64,000 nt of DNA, taken from positions 20,961,001 through 21,025,000 of the forward strand of contig OX419756.1 of the NCBI GenBank assembly GCA_948567375.1, written 5' to 3'. This document shows positions 45,367 to 57,014 of the stretch, one piece after another; positions within the stretch are counted from its first letter, which is position 1; every line of letters starts with the position of its first letter. This DNA is from Lunularia cruciata. Taxonomy: Eukaryota; Streptophyta; Marchantiopsida; Lunulariales; Lunulariaceae. The notes under the pieces were generated by a model. That model was not told where the DNA came from. It saw only the letters and a program-made list of their open reading frames with translations, and ran no database searches. A program made the position numbers and the translations under genes.

Positions 45367-47040
45367 CTATGCTTTGGGCATACAAGATTGAATTTTGGGA
45401 CCTAGGGAAAACAAGGTGTGTATTATCTTAATCAATATTGCAAGAGGATGTCAATGGGAGCATCTTACCAAGTTGACATACGTAGCAATCTACTTCTTAG
45501 ACTTCATCTTAAGTTATTTCATCAAAATTTGAAGTTGATAAACCAAGGATTGGCAATAAAACCCAATGATGTCCTACAAGGGAGCACATCAAGGTGCCTT
45601 AGGTAGAAAATAAGGTGATTGATAGGATCCACAAGGATGTAAGGTTGCAAGGTGCTCATAACACAACCATCAACTCTAACTTAGATGTATAGAAGATACA
45701 TATCAATCATGTCATTGAAGGTCTTAAGGTAACCTTGGATCATTTGGAGAAAGTATGCATACTATTTTCAACCATTTTTTGGATGCATCCATGGTAATAT
45801 TCAAGAAATATGTCTGGTCATTTAAGAGTAATACCTTCAAGTACTCCTTGACTTTTGAGGCCTTGAGTGCATGCATGATCAAATGCTATGACAAGGGATA
45901 TGATTGAGACATTAGCTAAGATGAGGATGACTCTTTCACATAAAAATGGTTGTTTCATATGTGCCAAAGAAGAACAAGCTTATAGTCAAAGGACTTCTAT
46001 ACCTACCCAGATTGGAAAATCCAAGTAGGGAGTCCTTAAATTCCTACAACCATATATGAGAATTTCTATTATATACTCAAAGTTGATAAGATTCCCACTA
46101 TATTTGTCCAGCTCTAGCCGCATGTAAGAATAATGGTGCTCATGGATACATTAGTGTGTTGGTTGTTGTTGAGCTCACAAGGTCTTGCATCGATCATTGC
46201 TACCATGGCAAACATGGAAATAATAGGACTTATTGCACCTTTGGATTGCATTCTTTAGGAATAAATGGAAGATTGAAAGAGAGGTTGGACTTCCAAGTAT
46301 TCCAATCCAACTTGATCTGCCATCTGACCTACAAGAAGAAAGCTCATACATGGCCTGTGGTAGAAGGATGTCCTATGGGAGTTTGTGAAACCATGCAAAT
46401 GCTAGAAGAATGGTGGTAACAATGGTATGTGAAAAAGGATCCCATAATTTTTTGGGTGGCAATTTATTTCAAAGTCTTGGGCCAAGTATATTGGCAGATA
46501 CCTTAAGGCAATATCAAGGAGGAGAGTGCCTTCAGCCTTTTCCATCAAGAGATCAAGTGTACAACTGGCAACAAGCCAACATGTGGGGTTGTTGCCTAGG
46601 GAGGACTCTAGAGTTAGCCCACGTGGACAATACCATTGGGATATGGGACTCCATCTTCAAGGATTACCAAGAGAGAGACCAAATAGGCACGTTCTACACA
46701 ATGAGGAGCAAAATTTTTCTTGGGCCAATAAGGGAAAAAAGAAGCAGCACTTGGAGTCCTACTTCTTGGAGTGCAAGGACTTAGGAGAGGGTATGTCATA
46801 GGGCAAGAAGGCCAAAGTTTGAGGACAAGAAATGTCCTCTACGAGAAAGTAAAAAAGAGAAGTGCAAGACAAGGATACATTGGGGAATCTTTATATCCTA
46901 CATGATCTATGTAGAAGATCAACTACAAGCGCATATATTGAAGTGCTGGATTAATCTTGGTTCTGACTATCTCAAGGAATGTATCTTTAGTTAAGAAAAA
47001 TAAGGGTCCTTTGGACATTTATGGTGGTGGCGCGTGAGGT
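45367..47040. other. Decayed repeat, no gene recognised
   Basis: Broken frames on the + strand run through 45.8-47.0 kb. Longest pieces are 46156-46419 and 46410-46784. They show no motif that I recognise. By position this may be the 3' coding remnant of element C, upstream of its 3' LTR. Confidence 0.35.
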
Positions 47041-47806
47041 AGGAGGAAGTTGTAGGTAAAGTGTTGTTAGGAGAGAAATTTATTTTTAGGTTAGTTGTAT
47101 ATAAGTGGACTTTTGCACTTTAGTATGGGTTCATCAATTTCTTTCATTGTTCTATGATTGAATGTTTGGTCAATTGTAACCAATTTTTTGCTAGTTCATC
47201 AAGAAGAGGATCCTTGTACTTTGAAGGACTCTCTTGCTAGCTATTCTACATATTAGTTCACTTGTTTTTGAAAGAACCCTAGTCAGAGCATCAATTTTTG
47301 TAAGCAAATTCAACTACTCAACATAATCATTGGGCCCATTGATTGAGCTATTGCAGGTCATGGCTGTAAGATTTAGCATGTGAGCTTGAGATTGATAGTT
47401 CTTGCTTGACCAATCAAGCAATCTTATTATAAAGAAAACACCTTTTGCACCTTCTCATGATTATTTTTTGAGTCTGATTCCAAGTTATGAATGTGTAAAA
47501 TCATGAAGTAGTGCTCCTTGCCTTGCTTGTTGTATCATTGCCTAAATTGTAGAAGTGCATAATAGCATTGCCCAAATTATTGTGTTGTTGAATCAAGAGT
47601 GATTGTATCATTGAGGCCAAAGGGCTCACAGAGAGATAGACCTACAAGCCATTCCTTGCGTTAAGTGTTTAAGGGTGAACCTTCTTCTTAATGTAGCTAT
47701 GATTTCTATGGGAATCCTACTTGCAGTCCCTCTCCAAGCCAATTGAGAGGTTAGCCACATAGAGATTGTCTTGTTATTTTCTTGTTCTCATAGCATCTCA
47801 CACCTC
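47041..47806 (+). repeat. Likely 3' LTR of outer element C
   Basis: The right part (47500-47806) matches 1070-1384. The left part (gtatataagtggacttttgcac near 47096) has a TATA-like box and a transcription-start-like context as in U3/R. The end catctcaca agrees with catcttgca of the left copy. The 5' boundary is not certain. Confidence 0.5.
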
Positions 47807-48249
47807 TCTTACAGAACTAGCCAACTAGTAAATTTTCAATTCTTGAAATAATGAATATACAATCATGAATATGGACTTTCCCTTACTTTTAAACCTTTGA
47901 TTTTGCCCATTGCAAACCTATCTCATTATGCTCTTATCATAGGATTTCATCTTTCTAGAATTGTATTTTATATCTTTCTAGAATTATAATTCTAGAAAAC
48001 ACATTTTATTCTATCCATTTCCTTTGAAGCATTTACTTCCTCCTAAGCTTGCTTGTTGGCTTTGTTAAATTGCTTAAAAAGTAGAGCCTTCTCCTCAACA
48101 ATCATTTGAGCTAGTTTTTGCAAGTGTCAAAGAGTATCATTGAGTCAATTATAATAGGGTCAAGTTCTTACCATAAAGTAAAATGGCATAAACTTCTCTA
48201 ATGCCTCCATTATTGGCATCACCATGTTGATGATGTATACATGCATCAG

Positions 48250-49550
48250 CTACAAGAGTGAGTGTTGAGTTTACCTAATACCCTACGTCCTCCATCTTGT
48301 TTATGGTCCTTATCTATTTATCATTTGCCAGCCATTGGGCCATAGCATGATCCTTAGGATCCAACTCCTTGTGGGTCATGGATGTATCATTAGCTACACT
48401 TGCATGTTCTCTCTTGTCTTATAGTCTCTCTCCTCTAGAATCTTCTTCTTTCATTTTTTGCATCTCATCTTCAGTGGGTGGTTGCAGTCAATGTTTTTGC
48501 TCAATGGGACTTTGTTGGGATGACTCGGCCTCATTGTCATTGGTATCTCTGACAAGATTAGCAATGTTGAATGCTTCAATCGATGTTATTTTGATTTGAA
48601 GAGAGAAGATTCACCAAAGGTTGTGGTTAGTTTTCTTGACAATTTCTTCAATTTAGAAATAGGAATATCTTCTTCTTTCATTGTCATCTTCCTATTTTCC
48701 AAAAATACTCCCATGTTAGTACTTTTTGCTATTTGGAATGACTATGCTTTTTCATTTTGATCTCCTATGTTCACTTCATCATCCATCCTTGGCAAAAAAA
48801 TACAAGTGAAAGAGTTACCAAAATCTGACCTCACATTCTATTCCAAAGTAGCCTTTCTCTCATCATATATAGTTTATGCTCCAGAATGGCCTACTTTGTC
48901 CATAGTATCATTGTTTCCTTTGTGGCCCTCATTTTCTCCTCTGCTTCCACTTCATTTTGAGGATACCTCTATTGCTTGGGATTGTTTCTACTTTTTTGAA
49001 ACTTGAACCTTAGGTCTCAGACCTGGAAACTTCTTACAAACAGTTATTGTATTGTATCTTTCTTCATTTGGTACAAACTTCTTTGTATGTGCAAACTCCT
49101 AGTCTGTCTCATGATATTTTTTATCTCTTTTGAAAGGTCTAGGTGCCCACTAAAATATATTGATAAAAGTGGGTATGATATAGAAGTGGGAATGATATTT
49201 TTCCTTCTCTTATTTTGTCAGGAGGTTCATTCTTATGTAGAAGTGGAGAATGAAGGGAGCTACAATCATAGTATCCCTTCCACCATATCTTCCAATAGTT
49301 CACTAACTTGTTCTCTAAACATTATGGCCCACCTTACAAAAAAATTGTGTACAAGCTGGAAGAAGATTGTCTAATTCAGGTTTACACAAGCTCTTTTTTT
49401 TTACCTGAATAACTTCATTATAGTTTTGATGATTACTTGTCGGGTAGGATCCTTGAGATCCTCTATCTTGTATCTGTTTGTCAACTTCCTACCAGCAAAT
49501 GAGTCTTCAATTCTTGCTTTTCAACTCTTACTCGGATGACCATGTGGGAT
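48250..49550 (-). pseudogene. Ancient relative of the F LTR-embedded ORF
   Basis: The minus-strand frames encode RYKIEDLKDPTRQVIIKTIM at 49470-49400 and IVAPFILHFYIRMNLLT...SHF at about 49280-49190. They match YKVESYKNPVRRGIVSALM and IVPFAAHFYLGLNLLN...SHF of the F ORF in order and with similar spacing. A Lys/Glu-rich tail follows to 48250. Stops are frequent. A TATA-like box (ctataaaagg, near 50041-50048) lies about 580 bases upstream of the first motif, against about 520 in the F LTR. Confidence 0.6.
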
Positions 49551-50330
49551 GTCCATGTACATTTGGCCACATAGAAAGCACTCTTGTCCTAGCACTCATT
49601 GCCAATGGCCTTTTGTCCATAAAATAGGATTTTCTCTTAAGGTTTTACCACTCACATGGGTGTCAACACACATCTCTAGATATGTCTAAAAGCTCCAATT
49701 CCACAACAAGAATTATAGTTGCCTACTTTGTATGTAATTCAATTGATAATATAAGCCACAATCAAAAAGTTTGGGAGGATTGCAAATAATATCTGTAGGT
49801 TTCTCTCATCTATCCTAGTCTCTCACCTCCACAATATGTGCTACCATCATTGATTCTTTAAGTGCTAGAATCTGCCCTATCCCAAACACACTCTAACACA
49901 AACTCTCATGTTTCTACACTCTATTGATAAAAAGCAAATCCTTTCAAGAGCAAGTGCGGATGCTTGCATGACAAAAATTTGAGAAGTTGAAAGTTGAAAG
50001 TGAAAGGTGAAAAGATCTTTCACACAAGGTGTGGACAACCTTTTATAGTTTGGTCACACCATTTTGCCCTTTAGCCATCAAGAAGGTTGGTGAGAGGTTA
50101 CGATCAAATCTCATCCGCATGTTGTCTAATGTGGCATGATCATCAAGTGTTCTTTGGCAGCCCATTCATGCATAACACATGGATTTCCATAGTGCGGCAT
50201 TTGGTGGCACTTCATTTGATGGCAAAAGCTCATATTTCTAGAACTTTGTATTCACTAAAATTTGTAACAAGAGTAGTTTTTTGCAACAAAAGAACTTTGT
50301 AATAAAACAATGCTCAACATCTTTGTATTC
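49551..50330 (-). repeat. LTR-like promoter region upstream of the ancient ORF
   Basis: It contains the minus-strand TATAAAAGG box and AT-rich flanks. No second copy or target duplication was found in the window, so its status as LTR rests on analogy with family F. Confidence 0.4.
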
Positions 50331-52200
50331 TCCAAGTATTGGTAATATTGGATGCTTTGTACTAGCAATTGTACTCATGATACAAACTTGCAACTTCTTC
50401 TTTGCTAAGGAATGTTAACACAAGGACTCTTGACTTTATTCAACATTATGACATGCATGATTGGAGGTTTCTTGTTGTTCATGTTGCCATCTTGACATTA
50501 TGAGTAGTTCATACTATGACTTATTGTACTAATATTTGTATTGGTATCCTAATTATTCTTTACTTGCAATTATCTTGTAAAAATAACTGAAAATAAAATT
50601 TCTCTATCTAGGAAGAGGTGGATTAGCACAAGCACTAGACCCAAAGAAATATCCCAACAAAAAGCAAAGAGAAGAAGAAAACTAAAATCTGGAATGTTTG
50701 GGAAGAGATAATCATGTAGGTGCTCAAAAACCAAACCCAATAGCCCATTTGCTAAGAAACATGAAGAATGAAGTAAAGCATGAGCAAAGATGGTCTCCAT
50801 TAATTAAAGCTCTTCATTTGACTAATAGCCATGGAGGAAAGAGGTGAGCTCCTTGTTGGCTGGTGGATGGAGTGTATAAAATTTACATAGAGTATTTGAA
50901 GAGAAGAGTGTTGATCAAGAGGGTGCTTGGGTTGTTTATCTATACTTTCTTGCCTAACCTAACATCAAGGAGTGACCAAAGGTGACAATGCTCTAGAGGA
51001 CAGATGTAGGACTATGGGGACTTTGCAATCTTCCCAATGGCTACTTGTGCCCATATGGTATAATTGCCTTGACGTGTTGACCAATCCCCTTGCAAGAATC
51101 TATGAATCCTAGAGGCAATCACATGATGTCTTGATGCACCTCCATGAGTTGGGACGTGTAGAGTTCACTATGAGAAGATGGCTAATAAAGTCCATGTAGA
51201 TACATCTCCTTCTTGGTCATGAGCCAAAATAGCTTGTAATAAGATGGAGAGTGTGGAGCACACTATTTGTCATAGCAGCAAAGGGGTCCTAATATACATG
51301 TAATGTCTAGGTTAGAATCCATGAATAAGATCTAGAGAGTGTAACCAAGAGTAAAATTTTGGTGGAGCTTGAAGAGAAAGGACAAGTGTATGAAGAAGGT
51401 CTAGGGGAGGAGGTGGAGTGGTAACTTCTCCTCTCATCCATAGGCATTTGCCTTGCCCTTGATGTTGTGCTAGACCAATTATCACCCAAGTAGGACTATG
51501 TGGGTTGGTTGTGGTGTGGTATATAAGGGTATGCTAAGAGCACCAAGGGAGGGATATGGCTCTATAGTGGTGGAGGGTCTGCAGAACTAGGGAAGGGATT
51601 TGACTCTATAATGGTTGGAGGTCTATAGAGCTAATGAGAGGGATTTAACCTATAGTGAGTATGGATCTATGGAACCAAAAGGAGGAATAGAGGTAGGGGA
51701 GGAGGCATGGTATCAGTCCTCCATAGGAGAATCAACTAGGTAGGTCCTTCCCTTGAGTGGGTCGGGGATGTGGCAATGGGATGGAAGTGAAACAATTGAG
51801 TTGAACTTGGGCTATGGTTTTGAAAGAGTCAATGTTAAAGTCTACTCCCTAATTGCACATACAAGGTATGGGGTGCTAGATGAGTAGCATAACCTATAGT
51901 AGTCCCTCTAACTACCTATGCCAGATAACAAAGTGGAGGCATCAGAAAATAGTCCACTAAAATTATCCTTGGAACCAAGGATATAGAACTTAACACATAG
52001 CTGACAAGCAAAACATCCGGAACAGATACAATAGAAACAAAACCAACAAAGGGAAGCCTTGTCTATCCCTAGGAAGGCCACACAAGAGAGCATGGTGACC
52101 CATAGCCAACATAACCTACAAATAAAAAAGAAATAAACAGCAGGAGAAAAGGGGTGGAGTCCCGTCCCCAAACTGCCCCCGGAGACAACGGGCAGGGACA
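50331..52200. other. AT-rich decayed repeat, no gene recognised
   Basis: Frames are short. A degenerate tandem of about 45-50 bp lies at 51545-51690 (gggatatggctctatagtgg, gggatttgactctataatgg, gggatttaacctatagtg). Nothing else is recognised. Confidence 0.4.
51545..51690. repeat. Degenerate ~47-bp tandem repeat, three units
   Basis: Each unit reads roughly gggatttgactctataatggttggaggtctatagagctaatgaga with changes. The units follow directly on each other. Confidence 0.65.
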
Positions 52201-55200
52201 AGGACTATGGACGACGCACTGAATCGCCTGTGGGATGGGATAACTCACGTCATAAGGGGTTCTTTCTGCCCTGCATATGATGCAAAGGGTTTATCTTAGT
52301 ATTTTTAAATGGTGGGCGAGCTCTCACATCTTCAAATTTCATTCTCCGTCAAAACATTTGACTATATAATCACACTTGTGATAGTTATAGGGAATTTATA
52401 AAGCATCTAAAAAGACCATTTATGTACTCACCTTTAGATTTGGGATCTTTAATTAACTAATTGATAAAGTACTGTAATCGTCTCTCCTGAATTTATATCC
52501 CTCGTACATTGTAAAGTTGATTTTTACATGACTTAACTTGAATTTCACAATTTGGCTTCAAACTTGAGCAAAAAACCCCGATCAACAACGATATATATTC
52601 ATTTCTTGTCGGTCGGTTTATTTTTTCTGGGAACTAAAAGAAACTCTGTCTGACAAGGGACGTGCCGGAAGAAGACATCAGAAACATACTGTAAGTAGAC
52701 ACGACCTTTTACACGTTCAAATAAGTCACACACCACGGTATAGGAAAGCCGCAAATTTCATCACAACTTGGATGTTGGAGCTTAGCCCCATTTTCCCCCA
52801 TGTCCTTTTTTGTACGGCTTGATGGGTCTTCCCCTCCTCCTTGTTATCATACTCGCGTCGCCTTCTTCTCGATATTGTCTTGTGGAACGAAAGATCTCAT
52901 GGTTGTGCGAACGTACGTATCTAAGTACAAGAGAATAATGAAACAACTATAGAATCAAGAAAATATCAAATGTCCGGAAAAGGTACATCCAAGTACATCA
53001 TGGACAAAGTACGACAGATTCGGCTCGTTGCGCTCGTTGCGCTCGTACAGAAGTCAGAAGAATTGCCAACGTGTCAAGCTCGAATTGAGAGAGCGTAAAG
53101 TAGTATAGGGGACAAAGATTCGACAGTGGAGGAAGAAAGATTCACTACTGTATAGAAATTCTAGAAACTTGAGAAGCTACAAATATAAAACCGTTTGGAT
53201 CTTTGCGTGGAATCTTTTGTAGTTGGCACCGATACTACTTCTTGCAGCACTGTTTCTTTCGCAGGAGCCATAACAAGCAATTCATATAATATTTAGGTCT
53301 GTTTTGTCAGAATTTCTGTTTACTATGTTTATAACAATAAGTGTGGAGTCTTTCTATCTACTCCTCTTCTAGTGTCCAGGACTTTGCCTCGGTCATTGCA
53401 TGGATGATGATGCTATTTTCCTGTATCTACATAGAAATTTGTGTGAGACTTCGTTAGAGTTTATCTGAATTAGGTGTATCAAACTCTAGATTTCGTCATA
53501 CAGCATTACATTTGGCTGGCCTCGTCGGCGAGGAATGAACTCAAAGATTCTCAACAAGTTGTTGGAAAGAATGTACTTAAGTTGTGACGGGGTATTCCAT
53601 AGAATTTTATTTCATACGAATAGCCAAAGTTACCGGAAGTTTCTTTACCTGCTACGATCGAAACCGGAGGTTTGAAATATGCGTCGGCGAAGTGCAAGAG
53701 GAAATTTATATATTAGTGCGAATATGTTTGTTACCTGTGCAAACAGTCATACATTATGTGGTTGCAATTAAATACGTCTATCTTCCAAAGAGGAATCGAA
53801 AAGTTCTTTCCAACATAGAGTTCGGATCAAACAGGAGTAAATGTGTCAAAGAAAAGCAGGGTGATGTATTTAGTTTTCTTAACTAGACTCATTGGACCAA
53901 AAATCGTTGCGTGAGAAGCAATGTAGGGCATATCGAGATATGCATTTGTCGTAAAGTCTTGTTATGTCATACTTAGACTTGCTGCACGGTATCTAGGATT
54001 ATCTCATGCGCCTTGATGTATTCGGATTCCAACACCTCTATAACTGTGTAAGCTTAGAACACCAATAAAAGTCTTTCTTTGCTGAATGAACAGCAGTAAG
54101 AATTGTACTGGTTTTCTCAGAGTTTATTATATTTAATGAGGTTACGACATTAAGGGAAGAAGTTGAGGTATGTACCTTGAGAACCAATCGCTACACATGC
54201 AAGATATTTGCTTAAACTGGCATGTCGCGAACTTACGAAAATAATTCAATTATGATTTACTTTCAAGAACGGGATCTAGCTCTCTTTCTATTTTTCCGTT
54301 TGAAGAAAGCTGTAAGCTGGGCCAATGCGCTTTTTGAAATGTATGACAAAATGCCTACTTTTCAAACGCAGTGAAGTAGTTAAATATCTACCAACAGTAC
54401 AATCCACTATTGAATGCCCTTAAAGACATTTGAAAACGAGCGAATGTCAGTTTGGAAACTTGGGATGAAGACAAGCTAATGGATTCAGCGAGGGTAACGT
54501 GGTCACCATCACTAGAATCACGGAGTTTTGAGGAACGTTCATACTACTCGGGAAGGAGTAGTATGAGTAGTATTAGTAGGAGTAGGAGTAGTATTCTTTC
54601 CTCCGATCATAACGAAATGGAAGGGTAATGAACATAAAACCCTACACTCTTCCGACATGCAAGAAAGTTGCTCCTTGCTTTGGTTTCATTAGAGATTTAG
54701 AGACATACTGTAGCTGCTCGCCACAACACTCCACAATTCTAATGAGCCTTGCACTTCTATCATCTACAATATTAGAAACATGATGTGATTAGTCCGTAAT
54801 AATTCTGTTACTATTTCACTCTGGACACCGAACTTGTCGCTACACTTGGGAATACTGGATCTTGCGATGAAATGAAGAGTCTGCAGATACTGAGTCAATC
54901 AGCTTTTGGATCTTCCAGTTCTTGTGTGGCTTCTTGGGATCAGAAGTAGTTCGTTATCTCCAACATCAAGGCAGGTAGCTTTCAAGAGGGTTTACTGTAG
55001 CGAATCAAGCAGATCAACGTAATCAGAACTTTAAGTGCTGACCTTCTGGGCCTATTATTCAGAAGACGGAATGAATAGTGTGGTAAGATTCGAAGTAAGG
55101 CAGAAGTGTGACGTCTAGATAGAAACGTTAGTGTGTTGGACCAGTTTGTCGTTAGATATCCTCATTAATATGACACAAGATGCCCATGTGATCGCAAACA

Positions 55201-57014
55201 AACCATCAAACTCTATATGTTCTTTATTGAGAAGCTCAGTAGAATCACTGACCTCTTATTTTGCCATCTGATCATCTGAGGTCCCACTAGTTGCTGGATT
55301 TGATGCGCACATAAATCCGTTGTAGGCGAAGCTAGTGGGTTGACGTCGAGCTTCGTCAGTCTTACTGTTAAGGCTTCTGACAATTCATATACCACTATTT
55401 CGCTTGGTCCGTCTTCAGGTCTCCCACGAGTTATCGGTAGGTCAATGCTTCCTGTGAAGAGTGTCTTCATACTAAATAATATGGAATGAGGAAAGTTGAA
55501 CTAGCTTCTCCTCTCGGAGGTACTAGCATTGGATAAGCGTTTATAAAATTAAAATGCGAAGAAGACTCGAGGATTCACCCACCTTCTATTCGTGCGCACG
55601 ACGCATTAGTTACTATACAACGAGTGTTGTCTTGTCTTGTCGTTTGAAACCGGAGACCAATTTGTAGATATCTCTTCTCTTTCTAAATCATCTCATCAAA
55701 AGGAGTAACAATAATCCTCATCAACGCTCATGAGCTTTCCGACGGCGTCTTAAAGAGCGTCTAGTAGACCCTCTTGAAGACCCTCTTGACGGTCTTGAAG
55801 ACCCTCTTCCTCAGAGTAGAGGTCAAAATAAGTAAGATTTCTTAACAATCCAGGTGTACAAGCACATAGGAAAGTAACTGTACGCTGCGCTATGAGCGGT
55901 AAAGATCCTTTGTCCATAACGAAGTAGAAGTCCGATTAATATGTAACTCCTTTCTCGTCGTTAAGAAGAGCGGATGGAAGTGATATATGGCAGATCGATG
56001 GAAGAGCGGAGAGGAGGGCGTAATCCTGTACTGGTCAGTTACAGTAAGACAGTCGGCTGAATGGTAAATGCTCTCTACCTGGGAAGGGTAGTAAAGGCTC
56101 ATGATCCAATATGCGTGATTTCCGGTCGTCCCCTTGCGGCTCTCGCTTTCAGTCTCGGAACCATTTCAGACCTACCTGCGGTATGGAAATCATCCCGTCA
56201 CATCCAGTGAAGCGAAGCTGAAAGGTGTCTACTTCCTTTCCCTGCAATATAAGTTGCTTAAAAGTATACCAAACAGCACAGAAGAGATGAGAAATCCAGA
56301 ACCCGTACAATAACGAACCACACCAAGCGCCTATCCGGCACGATCATGATCAGCTGGGGATGCCGAAACACAAACGGACAAGCAGCGATAATAACTTTCG
56401 CGAGTATCTCTGCTTCGCTTTCATACTTCGTGAATACATCAAGTGAACCTGTCAGCAGATGATCATTTCATACTTGAAATGTATGGCGTCATGAAGCCAT
56501 ACCTTTCAGAGTATAGATGTACTAACCAACCAGTGACAGGTGTAATATCATCCTTAATGTCACAGAGACCGCCCGTTATATAACCAGCTGCCTCTCACGG
56601 GTCACAGATGCTGGCCTTGAGCTTCCACATCTCTCGACGGTGTGTACGCTTAAAATCTTCCACCAAAGGTTAGGGTGAAAGGAACACGGGTCGAGCGAGA
56701 TCTTTCATAATAGTTTCAGAGCTCCTCAAGTTTGGACCCTCCTAATGATGGAGTGAGGCCCGTGTAGATGTAGGAGGTTATAGGAGTCCAAGACTCCAGG
56801 TTGGGCTTACCTGAACTCAACCCGCTTTGTTGTTTGAATTAAAAAGTGAGGAAGAAATCTTTTATGGAGCTATGAGGGGAGGAGCTGGGACAAGGCCGCG
56901 GTCAACTATTCCCTGTATGTCACCTTCTCACTATAAGGAGGTCAAGCGATTCGAGATTAGGCTCTCTGAATCCCATGTGCGTGTCTGAGTGAGATCCTCG
57001 GAATACTGTCGGCA
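52201..57014. other. Single-copy-like intergenic sequence
   Basis: Base composition is more even than in the flanking AT-rich repeats. Frames at 53584-53886 (+) and 55213-55470 (-) are open but show no domain and no splice-linked continuation. Local features are a cgttgcgctcgttgcgctcg duplication at 53025-53046, an agtagt microsatellite-like run at 54549-54592 and a gaccctcttgaa repeat at 55767-55812. No RNA gene is recognised. Confidence 0.45.
54549..54592. repeat. AGT/AGG-rich microsatellite
   Basis: A run of ggagtagtatgagtagtatt-type triplets (agt, agg, att), imperfect. Confidence 0.7.

Noticed and set aside
53584-53886. 100-codon + strand ORF beside the host gene
   Set aside because: No domain, no good splice-linked continuation, composition like chance.
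55213-55470. 85-codon minus-strand ORF upstream of 55.2 kb
   Set aside because: Open and of even composition, but I see no family motif or supporting exon structure; it could be an exon of an unknown gene.
56040-56130. tRNA-like looking text near cagtcggctgaatggtaaatgc
   Set aside because: No cloverleaf could be folded by eye and no T-loop consensus is present.
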